Below, piece after piece: positions 29,637 to 37,592 of a stretch of 64,000 nt of DNA. Origin of the DNA: Gemmatimonadota bacterium (lineage in GTDB: Bacteria; Gemmatimonadota; Gemmatimonadetes; Longimicrobiales; Gaopeijiaceae); assembly GCA_022823225.1 (NCBI GenBank), contig JAJDXM010000064.1:1-64000 (forward strand), given 5' to 3'. Position 1 is the stretch's first letter. Every line of letters starts with the position of its first letter. The position numbers and the translations under genes are program-made. The notes under the pieces are model-generated. The model saw only the letters and a program-made list of their open reading frames with translations, was not told the DNA's origin and made no database searches.

Positions 29637-30440
29637 CTAGCAGATGATCGGGAGCAGCGGGAGGCCCCGCGCCGCGGTGCCCTCGACGTAGCTGTTGGTG
29701 TAGACCCGTATCTGTGCGCACCCCCGAATCACCTCGACCCGGTACATCTCCATCGTCGGGAGCGTGGCGAGCTCGCGCACGCCGCCCATGGCCGGCGCGT
29801 CGTCGATGAAGATGCGGGGACGCTGCGGCGTGGTTCCGCGCGTGCGGATGCAGTCGCGCCGCCGGGTGAAGGGCCCGGTCGGCGAGCCCCCCGTGAAGCA
29901 GGGAACGAACTCGAAGCCCGGCTGGCTGTCGAGGTACCGTGCGACGTTCAGGGTGGGCGACAGCTTGAGCATGATCTCGTCGAAGACGTTGGCCGTGAAG
30001 GGCAATCCGCGCAGTCGCGATTCCAGTCTGTCCACATACACCTCGATGCCCTCGAGCACGACGGGCTTGGGGATAACGGCCACCTCCACGAACTGTCCCG
30101 CCTGGATGTCCAGGACCTGGACCAGATCGGCGTATCCGATCCTCGCGACCAGGACCCGGCTGCGCCCCGGCGGCACGTTCTCGATGCTGAATCGGCCCCG
30201 GGCGTCGGTGACTCCGGCAATCGACGATCCGTTCGCCCGGACGGTGCCGGTCAGCCTCACGATCGCGCCTTCCACGGGTTCGCCCAGAAAGGTGTCGAAG
30301 ACCTGCCCGGCAAACGTGACCGGCGCCCCGCCCGCCTGCGCCCGGGCCGAGTCCACCCCGCCGGCCAGCGCGGCAGCGGCACAAAACGCGAGGCCGGCGA
30401 GCGCGCGACCCAATCCGCGGCGGCGTTCGCGGAACGACAT
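29637..30440 (-). CDS. Exported CarboxypepD-regulatory-like / plug-domain protein
   Basis: 267 residues with a signal peptide (LAGLAFCAAAALAGGVDSARAQ). Residues ~40-120 form a carboxypeptidase-regulatory-like beta-sandwich (FAGQVFDTFLGEPVEGAIVR, then ITDARGRFSIENVPPG-type turn), as found at the N-terminus of TonB receptors. The second half resembles a TonB receptor plug (RPRIFIDDAPAMGG, then MEMYRVEVIRGCAQIRVYTN) but there is no beta-barrel, so the protein ends where a receptor would begin its pore. It follows the peroxiredoxin by 8 bases. The C-terminal end directly adjoins the IS630 remnant, so truncation by insertion is possible, though the stop codon is in frame and homologues of this length exist to my recollection. 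Confidence 0.8.
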   Translation of the reverse strand: MSFRERRRGLGRALAGLAFCAAAALAGGVDSARAQAGGAPVTFAGQVFDTFLGEPVEGAIVRLTGTVRANGSSIAGVTDARGRFSIENVPPGRSRVLVARIGYADLVQVLDIQAGQFVEVAVIPKPVVLEGIEVYVDRLESRLRGLPFTANVFDEIMLKLSPTLNVARYLDSQPGFEFVPCFTGGSPTGPFTRRRDCIRTRGTTPQRPRIFIDDAPAMGGVRELATLPTMEMYRVEVIRGCAQIRVYTNSYVEGTAARGLPLLPIIC

Positions 30441-30448
30441 CGTGCGCG

Positions 30449-30922
30449 TCAGCCCAGGGCCCGGACCGCGCCCAGGATTTCGTCGAAGCGAGGGAGCACT
30501 CCGGGATCGTCGCTCACCCAGGCGTAGCTGACGATCCCCTCCCGGTCGACCACGAACACCGACCGCTTGGCGATGCCGCGCAGCCCCGCCAGCTCCTCGT
30601 GGAGAACCCCGTAGGCGGTCGCCGCCTCCTTGTTGAAGTCGGACAGAACCGGGAATGGCACGCCCATGTCCTCCGCCCACCTCGCGTTCACGAACGGCGA
30701 ATCGATGCTGATTCCGTACAGGGCGGCACCCAGGGCACCCCACACCGCCCAGTTCTCGCCGACGTGGCATAATTCCTCCGTGCACACCCCGCTGAACGCG
30801 AGCGGCACGAACATCAGCACCACGGGCTCCCCGCGATGTTGCGACAGGGTCACCGGATCCTCCTTGAGGTCTCGCAGCAGCGAGAAGTCCGGTGCTTCGG
30901 ATCCGACCGAGAGTTCCTTCAC
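30449..30922 (-). CDS. Peroxiredoxin (AhpC/TSA, AhpE-like)
   Basis: 157-residue thiol peroxidase reducing H2O2 and organic hydroperoxides. GTG at 30922 gives the family start MKELSVGSEAPDFSL; a longer frame from 30988 adds 22 unlike residues. The active-site loop is PLAFSGVCTEELC with Cys47 as peroxidatic cysteine and Cys52 as a possible resolving partner, followed by GISIDSPF and RSVFVVDREG. No signal peptide: cytoplasmic. An AGGAG sits 11 bases before the start. It lies divergent from the DUF1592 gene and upstream of the plug-domain gene in the same direction. Confidence 0.92.
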   Translation of the reverse strand: MKELSVGSEAPDFSLLRDLKEDPVTLSQHRGEPVVLMFVPLAFSGVCTEELCHVGENWAVWGALGAALYGISIDSPFVNARWAEDMGVPFPVLSDFNKEAATAYGVLHEELAGLRGIAKRSVFVVDREGIVSYAWVSDDPGVLPRFDEILGAVRALG

Positions 30923-31059
30923 TTGGGTGTTTCTCCTGTTTTCGGGCTGCAGGGGCGTGTTCAGGTGTTTCGTCCCGGAAAGTAACACCTCCCGGGTGTG
31001 TCCCCGGACGCGGACCTGAGGGTGGCGCCATCCGACCCTCGCACTATATCTTAAGGACT

Positions 31060-33528
31060 ATGAACAGAATCGCCATAATCCTGCTGTCGGCGGGGGTGGT
31101 CGGCGTAGCCGCGTCCGCCCCGGTGGAGGTCCCCGCATACGATTGGCACGTTGCCGGGGTTGCGCCCAAGGAGGCACGGCCCGCCGCGGTCAGCGGCCCC
31201 AACGAGGTCGTGGCCGAATACTGCGTTCGCTGCCACAGCGAGCAGCGGCAGGTCGGCGGTCTCGTGCTGGAGGGCTTCGACATCGCCGACGCCCGGCAGC
31301 GCCGTCCCACCGTCGAGAAGATGATCCGCAAGCTCCGGGCCGGGATGATGCCCCCGAACGGGCAGCCGCGCCCCGAGGCGGATGTGATCGGCGCGATGGC
31401 CGCGGAGCTCGAGGACGCGATGGACGAGATCGCGGCCCGCGATCCGGATCCCGGGCGCCGCACCTTCCAGCGCCTCAACCGGGAGGAGTACAGGCGGGCG
31501 GTCAGGGACCTGCTCGGGATCGACATAGATGTGGCGATGTTCCTTCCCCTGGACACGAAGAGCGCGAACTTCGACAACATCGCGGACGTGCAGATGCCTT
31601 CCGCCACGGTCATGGAGGGCTATCTGCGTGCGGCCGGCCAGGTCAGCCGGACGGCGCTGGGGGATCCGGACGCGGAGGTCGCCTCCACGATCTACCGGAT
31701 ACCGCGGGTTCAGTCGCAGAAGGAACGGGTCGAGGGCGCGCCGATCGGAACGCGCGGCGGCCTTTCGGTGATGCACAACTTCCCGGCCGACGGGAAGTAC
31801 GTGTTCCATATCATGCCCTATGCCGCCGTCGAGGGCGAGGTCTTCGGACGGACCTTCGGAGCCGAGCAGATGGAGGTCTCGATCGACGGAAGGCGTGTCG
31901 CGCTCCTGGACATCGACCGGTGGATGAGCGAATCGGAGCCGAGCGGGCTGAATGTCCGGACGGATTCGATCTACGTCACCGCTGGCGAGAAGCGCGTGTC
32001 GGTGGCCTTCATCCGCCTCTTCGAGGGTGTCGTCGACGACCTCATTCGTCCCATCGACCACACGCTGGCGGACGGGCAGATCGGGATCGGCCTCGGCGTG
32101 ACGACCCAGCAGCACCTGCAGCGCGTCACGGTCCTCGGCCCCTACGACATCACGGGCGTCTCCGAGACCCCCGCGCGAAAGAGGGTCTTTACCTGCCGTC
32201 CCACGCTCGCGGAAGAGGAGTTGCCCTGCGCCCGCGACATCGTCACCCGTCTGGCCACCCGCGCCTACAGGCGCCCCGCGCAGGAACGCGACGTGGACGG
32301 GCTTCTCGCCTTCTACGAGCAGGGTGCGGCAAGCGGCGGCTTCGAGAAGGGCATTCGCACGGCGCTGCAGGCGATCCTGGCCAGTCCCCACTTCATCTTC
32401 CGCCTGGAAGGGCGGCCCGCGGACGTCACGGCCGAGGGCATCTATGCGATCGACAACATGGACCTGGCGTCGCGCCTTTCCTTCTTCCTGTGGGGTTCCC
32501 CGCCCGACGATCCGCTGCTGGAGGCGGCACGGTCGGGCGCGCTCTCCTCGCTGGAGGAGCTGGAGCGTCAGGCCCGCCGCATGCTCGCGGACCCCCGCGC
32601 CGAGGCTTTGGCCACGCGCTTCGCGTCGCAGTGGCTGCGGCTTCAGGATCTCGATCTCATCCATCCCGACGCGCTGACCTTCCCGTATTTCGACCAGACG
32701 CTCGCCGATGCGATGCTTCGCGAAACCGAACTCTTCTTCGACCATCTGGTGCAGGAAGACCGCCCGGTCCTCGATCTGCTCACGGCGGACTACACCTTTG
32801 TCAACGAGCGCCTGGCCCGGCACTACGGGATCACTGGAGTCCTGGGGCCTTCGTTCCGGAAGGTCGACTACCCGACCGAACGCCGTCGCGGACTGCTCGG
32901 GCACGGCAGCATCCTGACCCTCACCTCCCATCCCGACCGCACCTCCCCGGTGCTGCGCGGCAAGTGGGTGCTCGAGGTTCTGCTCGGCGCACCCCCACCG
33001 CCTCCGCCACCCGATATCCCGGCCTTCGAGGAGACGGAGGCCGCCGAGGAAGGCCGTTTCCTCACCGTGCGTGAGCGGATGGAGCAGCACAGTTCCAATC
33101 CCAACTGCAATTCCTGCCACAACGTGATCGACCCGCTCGGGCTGGCGCTGGAAAACTTCGACGTGACCGGCAGCTGGCGGATTCGCGACGGGGGCAACCC
33201 GGTGGACCCGGTCGGCGAGATGTACAACGGCAGGGAGCTGGCCGGGCCGGAGGATCTGCGCGATGCCTTGCTGGAAATCCCCGACGTGATTCTCAGCACC
33301 TTCACCGAGAACCTGATGGCCTACGCGCTGGGCCGCCGGGTCGAGTACTACGACATGCCGACCATCCGGACCATCAACCGGGAGGCGGCCGGACACGGCT
33401 ACCGGATGTCGTCGTTCATCATGGGGGTCGTTCGCAGCCCGGCCTTCCGGATGGCAAGAGCCGGAACCGTCGCCGAGGAGCAGCCTGTAAGCGGAAGCGG
33501 CGCTCCCCCGGCGACGCCGATCAACTAG
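31060..33528 (+). CDS. Exported DUF1592/DUF1588/DUF1585 c-type cytochrome protein
   Basis: 822 residues with an N-terminal signal (MNRIAIILLSAGVVGVAASA). A first haem-c site is CVRCH at 55-59. Then come the planctomycete-type domain series: RLNREEYRRAVRDLLGIDID (DUF1587), a carbohydrate-binding-like beta region (~240-350), DUF1592 (AILASPHFIFRLEG, LASRLSFFLWGSPPDD), DUF1588 (RRRGLLGHGSILTLTSHPDR) with a second haem site CNSCH at 683-687, and DUF1585 at the C-terminus (LMAYALGRRVEYYD). The protein is expected in the periplasm or outside the cell as a large redox enzyme; the reaction is unknown. AAGGA precedes the start. It is followed 31 bases on by the DUF1552 gene, its usual partner. Confidence 0.93.
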   Translation: MNRIAIILLSAGVVGVAASAPVEVPAYDWHVAGVAPKEARPAAVSGPNEVVAEYCVRCHSEQRQVGGLVLEGFDIADARQRRPTVEKMIRKLRAGMMPPNGQPRPEADVIGAMAAELEDAMDEIAARDPDPGRRTFQRLNREEYRRAVRDLLGIDIDVAMFLPLDTKSANFDNIADVQMPSATVMEGYLRAAGQVSRTALGDPDAEVASTIYRIPRVQSQKERVEGAPIGTRGGLSVMHNFPADGKYVFHIMPYAAVEGEVFGRTFGAEQMEVSIDGRRVALLDIDRWMSESEPSGLNVRTDSIYVTAGEKRVSVAFIRLFEGVVDDLIRPIDHTLADGQIGIGLGVTTQQHLQRVTVLGPYDITGVSETPARKRVFTCRPTLAEEELPCARDIVTRLATRAYRRPAQERDVDGLLAFYEQGAASGGFEKGIRTALQAILASPHFIFRLEGRPADVTAEGIYAIDNMDLASRLSFFLWGSPPDDPLLEAARSGALSSLEELERQARRMLADPRAEALATRFASQWLRLQDLDLIHPDALTFPYFDQTLADAMLRETELFFDHLVQEDRPVLDLLTADYTFVNERLARHYGITGVLGPSFRKVDYPTERRRGLLGHGSILTLTSHPDRTSPVLRGKWVLEVLLGAPPPPPPPDIPAFEETEAAEEGRFLTVRERMEQHSSNPNCNSCHNVIDPLGLALENFDVTGSWRIRDGGNPVDPVGEMYNGRELAGPEDLRDALLEIPDVILSTFTENLMAYALGRRVEYYDMPTIRTINREAAGHGYRMSSFIMGVVRSPAFRMARAGTVAEEQPVSGSGAPPATPIN

Positions 33529-33559
33529 ACATTTCCACCAGACAAGCGAGGGCACACCG

Positions 33560-34948
33560 ATGCGTTACCTCAGCGGCTCACACATTTCGCGCCGGGCCAT
33601 GCTCAAGGGAGCCGGTGCGGCGATAGGACTGCCTCTGCTGGACGCGATGATCCCGGCAGGCCGGGCATTCGCATCCACCGCCACCGGAAAGGCCGCCGAC
33701 AAGACCAGGCTGGTGTGCATCGAGCAGGTGCACGGAGCCGCCGGGTGCAACGCCTGGGGGGCTTCGCAGAACCTGTGGTCTCCCGCGGAGACGGGACGCG
33801 ACTTCGATCTGTCGCCCGGCAGTCTGCGTCCCCTCGAGCCGTTCCGGAAATACCTCACGATCGTCAGCGACACCGACTCGCGGATGGCGGATGCGCACGC
33901 TCCGGCCGAAATCGGTGGCGACCACTTCCGGACCAGCGCGGTCTTCCTCACGCAGGCCCGTCCGAAGCAGACGCAGGGCTCCGATGTCCGCGTGGGCACT
34001 TCGATGGACCAGCTCTACGTGCAGCGGTTCGGGCAGGATACGCCGATCCCGTCGCTGCAGCTGTCAATCGAGAACGTGGACCAGGCCGGCGGGTGCGCCT
34101 ACGGGTACGCCTGCGTCTACACGGACACGATCAGCTGGGCGTCGCCCACGCAGCCGCTCCCCATGATCCGGGACCCGCGCGCCGTCTTCGAGCAGTTGTT
34201 CGGGGCCGGCGGGACGCCCGAGCAGCGGGCCGAGCGGCTCCTCACCGACCGCAGCATCCTGGACTGGGTGATCGGCGAGATGTCGTCTCTCAGGCGCCAG
34301 CTCGATCCGTCGGATCTCCACCGCCTGGACCAGTACGCGCAGAACATCCGCGAACTGGAACAGCGCATCGGCCGGATCGAGGCCCAGAACACGAGCGGCG
34401 AGAAGCGACAGATTCCGGAGGCTCCGGCGGGGGTCCCCGACTCTTTCGAAGAGCATGTGAAGCTGATGTTCGATCTCCAGGTGCTGGCCTTCCTGTCCGA
34501 CACCACCAGGGTTTTCTCCTTCAAGCTCGGCCGCGACGCTTCGCCCCGGGTGTACCCGGAGTCGGGCGTCGAGGCACCCTTCCACGCGTCGTCGCACCAT
34601 GGGGGCCGGGAGGACCGGGTCAAGGCGTTCGCGAAGATCAACGAGTACCACGTGTCGATGGTTCCCTATTTCCTCGAGCGCCTGCAGGCCGCGACCGAAG
34701 GCGATGGGAACCTGCTGGACAAGACCATGGTCGTCTACGGGTCGGCGATGGCCGACGGCAACCTGCACAACCACGCCCGTTGCCCGCTCTTCCTGGTCGG
34801 CGGCGCCAACGGCGCGCTGGAGGGGGAGCAGCACATCAGGGCCCGGGCGGGCACGCCGATGGCCAACGTCATGCTGAGCCTTCTGCACAAGCTCGGCGCC
34901 GAGGACATCGACACGTTCGGGGACAGCACCGGCCACTTCGCGATCTAG
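33560..34948 (+). CDS. DUF1552 protein with Tat signal
   Basis: 462 residues. The N-terminus SRRAMLKGAGAAIGLPLLDA has the twin-arginine motif (Arg11-Arg12), so it is exported folded, which suggests a cofactor or complex with the preceding cytochrome. The family features IEQVHGAAGCNAWG, RTSAVFLTQARPK and SSHHGGREDRVKAFAKINEYH are visible; the last contains paired histidines that could bind metal. The family is distantly related to sulfatase-like/alkaline-phosphatase folds by structure prediction in my recollection, not by anything seen here. The stop lies at the beginning of a partial dispersed repeat. Confidence 0.93.
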   Translation: MRYLSGSHISRRAMLKGAGAAIGLPLLDAMIPAGRAFASTATGKAADKTRLVCIEQVHGAAGCNAWGASQNLWSPAETGRDFDLSPGSLRPLEPFRKYLTIVSDTDSRMADAHAPAEIGGDHFRTSAVFLTQARPKQTQGSDVRVGTSMDQLYVQRFGQDTPIPSLQLSIENVDQAGGCAYGYACVYTDTISWASPTQPLPMIRDPRAVFEQLFGAGGTPEQRAERLLTDRSILDWVIGEMSSLRRQLDPSDLHRLDQYAQNIRELEQRIGRIEAQNTSGEKRQIPEAPAGVPDSFEEHVKLMFDLQVLAFLSDTTRVFSFKLGRDASPRVYPESGVEAPFHASSHHGGREDRVKAFAKINEYHVSMVPYFLERLQAATEGDGNLLDKTMVVYGSAMADGNLHNHARCPLFLVGGANGALEGEQHIRARAGTPMANVMLSLLHKLGAEDIDTFGDSTGHFAI

Positions 34949-35015
34949 CGGTCCGTGGTTGGTCTCCGCGTAGCACGGGGGGCGACGAGGCGCCGGGCTG
35001 GCCAGGCACGGCGGA
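34946..35015 (+). repeat. Partial copy C of dispersed structured repeat
   Basis: Begins TAGCGGTCCGTGG directly at the DUF1552 stop codon and continues to GGCGACGAGGCGCCGGGCTG. This parallels the head of copies A (42486) and B (61646) but lacks the central AATAGC stem and the tail. Confidence 0.6.
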
Positions 35016-35041
35016 CGCCAACACCTGCCAAGGGGGGTGAA

Positions 35042-36910
35042 ATGATGACTGGTCCACGCCGCGGCACTGCCGCGGGCATCGCCATCACCGTCGCTCTGGC
35101 GGCGGCGACCTTCGCGGGCACGCCCGCGGATTCACCGGTGGCCGACGCGGCCGAACGGGGAGACCTGGCGGAGGTGCGCTCGCTGCTCCGGGGCGGCGCC
35201 GACGTCAACGCCGCACAGAACGACGGCATGACCGCGCTCCACTGGGCCGCTGCCGGCGGGCACGCCGAGATGGCCCGAACGCTCCTGTACGCGGGCGCCG
35301 CGGTACGCTCCACCACCCGGCTCGGCGGCTACACGCCGCTCCACCTCGCGGCACGCTCCGGGGACGCCGGAATCGCCGGGATTCTCCTGGACGCCGGCGC
35401 CGACCCCAATGCGTACACGACGACCGGCGTCACGCCGATGCACTTCGCAGCCGACGCCGACGCCGCCGCGGTCGTTGCGGCGCTCGCGGCGATGGGAGGG
35501 GACGCGAACGCGCGGGACACCTTCTCCGAGCGCACTCCGCTCATGTTCGCGGCCGTCCGCGGTGCCAACGGTGCCGTGAAGGCCCTCCTGGAAGCGGGCG
35601 CCGATCCTTCACTCGAGACCGCAATCAAGGATTATGAGGCGGTCTCCAGCGCCCTCCGGGCGGACCAGCGCCAGCGAGCCCGGATAAAGGCCGCCTCGGA
35701 AGAGCCCGAAGAGGAGGAACAGGGCGCGGCCGCGCAGGCACAGCAGGCGCAGGCGCAACAGGCGCAGGCCCGTCAGGCGCAGGCGCAACAGGCGCAACGG
35801 CAAGCGACGCCTCCGCAGGGCCGGACTCCGCCGGCGGCAGGCCAGGGGCCGCCGGAGACGCCGCCGCCCGCGTTGCCCCCGGTCAGGGCCCTGAGCTCCA
35901 CGCAGCAGATCGGGAAGCAGGGCGGCTTTACCGCGCTCCACTACGCCGTGCGCGAAGGTCATCGAGCGACGGCGAGGTTGCTGGTCGACGGCGGGACCGA
36001 TCTCGACCACCCCACGGGGGGCGACGAGTCGACACCGATGCTGGTTGCGGTCATCAATGGTCACTACGATCTCGCGCGCGACCTGCTCGAGCGCGGAGCG
36101 GACCCCAACCTCACCAGCGACGACGGCGCCGCGCCGCTCTTCGCAACTCTGAACATCGAGTGGTCGCTGAGGACCTGGTATCCGCAGCCCGCAGCCTTCA
36201 GGCAGCAGGAAACGAGCTACCTCGAGCTGATGCGCCTGCTCCTGGAAGCCGGCGCGGACCCGAACCAGCGCACGTCCACGCACATCTGGTACGCGGCCTA
36301 CAACGCCGGCCGGATGGGCGTCGACTTCACCGGCGCGACGCCATTCTGGAGAGCCGCCTACGCCGCCGACGTCGACGCGATGCGGCTGCTCGTGGAGTAT
36401 GGGGCGGATCCCGACATCTCGACACTGAAGCTCCCTGGCCGGCGCAGCTTCGCCTTCCCGGGCGCCGCGGCCGAGCAGGAAGAGAGGACCGATCCGTCCG
36501 GCCTTCCACCCGTACCGACGGGCGGCCCGGCCGTCCACCCGCTGCACGCGGCCGCCGGGGTCGGGTTCGGCACCTCAAGGGTCGCGCAGCAGCACCGCAG
36601 CGTGCCCGACGGGTGGTTGCCAGCGGTGCGCTACCTGATCGAGGAACTGGGCGTGGACCCCAACCTGCGCGACCACGACGGATTTAATGCGATCCATCAC
36701 GCCGCCGCGCGGGGCGACAATGCCACGATCCTGTACCTCTACGGCCAGGGCGCGGATGTCCGAGCAATCAGCCGCCGGGGCCAGAATACCGCCGACCTGG
36801 CGAACAGCCCCGAGCAGCGCGCGCAGCCCCATCCGGCGACGGTGGCGCTGCTGGAGAAGCTCGGCTCGAAGAACAACCATCAGTGCCGCTCATGCGGGGG
36901 ACGCCGCTGA
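35042..36910 (+). CDS. Exported ankyrin-repeat protein
   Basis: 622 residues. ATG at 35042 has a GGGGGG ribosome site and opens a signal peptide (IAITVALAAATFAGTPA). Two ankyrin blocks are visible: about residues 30-195 (units such as NDGMTALHWAAAGGHAEMAR and GGYTPLHLAARSGDAGIAGI) and 300-615 (GFTALHYAVREGHRATARLL, later GFNAIHHAAARGDNATILYL). Between them is an acidic stretch and a Gln/Ala tract (residues ~230-258) plus a Pro-rich linker. Ankyrins are protein-interaction modules; here an exported scaffold is inferred. It lies 93 bases after DUF1552 and likely belongs to the same unit. Confidence 0.92.
   Translation: MMTGPRRGTAAGIAITVALAAATFAGTPADSPVADAAERGDLAEVRSLLRGGADVNAAQNDGMTALHWAAAGGHAEMARTLLYAGAAVRSTTRLGGYTPLHLAARSGDAGIAGILLDAGADPNAYTTTGVTPMHFAADADAAAVVAALAAMGGDANARDTFSERTPLMFAAVRGANGAVKALLEAGADPSLETAIKDYEAVSSALRADQRQRARIKAASEEPEEEEQGAAAQAQQAQAQQAQARQAQAQQAQRQATPPQGRTPPAAGQGPPETPPPALPPVRALSSTQQIGKQGGFTALHYAVREGHRATARLLVDGGTDLDHPTGGDESTPMLVAVINGHYDLARDLLERGADPNLTSDDGAAPLFATLNIEWSLRTWYPQPAAFRQQETSYLELMRLLLEAGADPNQRTSTHIWYAAYNAGRMGVDFTGATPFWRAAYAADVDAMRLLVEYGADPDISTLKLPGRRSFAFPGAAAEQEERTDPSGLPPVPTGGPAVHPLHAAAGVGFGTSRVAQQHRSVPDGWLPAVRYLIEELGVDPNLRDHDGFNAIHHAAARGDNATILYLYGQGADVRAISRRGQNTADLANSPEQRAQPHPATVALLEKLGSKNNHQCRSCGGRR
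35744..35796 (+). repeat. 30-bp period coding repeat (Gln/Ala tract)
   Basis: Two identical 23-base units start at 35744 and 35774, encoding QAQAQQAQAR-type decapeptides inside the ankyrin protein linker. Shorter CAGGCG units surround them. Length variation by slippage is likely. Confidence 0.8.
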
Positions 36911-37524
36911 TGGGCATCGGGGCCGCGCCAATGCGCGGCATGGGCCGATACGGTGCGAACGATCGCACGCGCCTGCGGTCACGCTGCCGCCGGCGTGGGT
37001 TGGTCACCGGACTGCTGCTGGCGCCACTGGCGAGCGCCGGCGCCGCGGCCCAGGACACCGAATGGAACCGGTACACCCTCGAAGGGCTCGACGGCGTGTA
37101 CGTCCGGGCCGAGACCAACCAGGCCTGTGAAGGCGCTGGAGTGTCGGCCGAATCGATACGCGCGGCGGCCGAGGCGGCGCTCACGGAAACCGAGGTGCCC
37201 CTGCTGACCGAGCGGGAGATGCTCGGAAGCCCGGGCCTCCCGGAACTGCGGGTGGCCTACGAATGCGGGGGCGGGGTGGCGGGAGTGGTCGGGTACTCGG
37301 TTTCGGTGCGTCTGATGCAGGCCACCCAGATGATCCGCGACACCCAGATTACCTTGTCGGAGGCGGTCACGTGGTATGCCACCACCGTGGGCGTCGCGGA
37401 AGCGGGCGCCACCGCGGAGGCTCTGGACGGGGCACTGCGGGCCAATCTGGCCGAATTCGCGGAGGCCTTCCAGGCGGCCAACGGAGACGAAGGGGGCGGC
37501 CAGGGCAGCGGGCCCGTGGAATAG
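36910..37524 (+). CDS. Small exported hypothetical protein
   Basis: 204 residues from ATG 36910, which overlaps the ankyrin stop as TGATG; ATG 36883 would add nine residues inside the ankyrin gene. A basic region then a hydrophobic stretch (GLVTGLLLAPLASAGAAAQ) make a signal peptide. The mature part has two cysteines (NQACEGA and AYECGGG) about 65 residues apart that could form a disulfide, and a C-terminal acidic/Gly tail. I recognise no family. Translational coupling places it in the DUF1592-DUF1552-ankyrin unit. Confidence 0.75.
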   Translation: MGIGAAPMRGMGRYGANDRTRLRSRCRRRGLVTGLLLAPLASAGAAAQDTEWNRYTLEGLDGVYVRAETNQACEGAGVSAESIRAAAEAALTETEVPLLTEREMLGSPGLPELRVAYECGGGVAGVVGYSVSVRLMQATQMIRDTQITLSEAVTWYATTVGVAEAGATAEALDGALRANLAEFAEAFQAANGDEGGGQGSGPVE

Positions 37525-37556
37525 ACACCCGCTGTATTCCGGCGCCGATGCGTCCG

Positions 37557-37585
37557 GGCCGGCTGCGGTTTCGCGGCTGCCGGCC
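37557..37585. terminator. Hairpin between convergent genes
   Basis: GGCCGGC ... GCCGGCC form a 7-bp stem, extended past a T-T mismatch by GC/GC. It separates the plus-strand cluster from the minus-strand SulP gene. No T-tract. Confidence 0.5.
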
Positions 37586-37592
37586 GGGAGGG

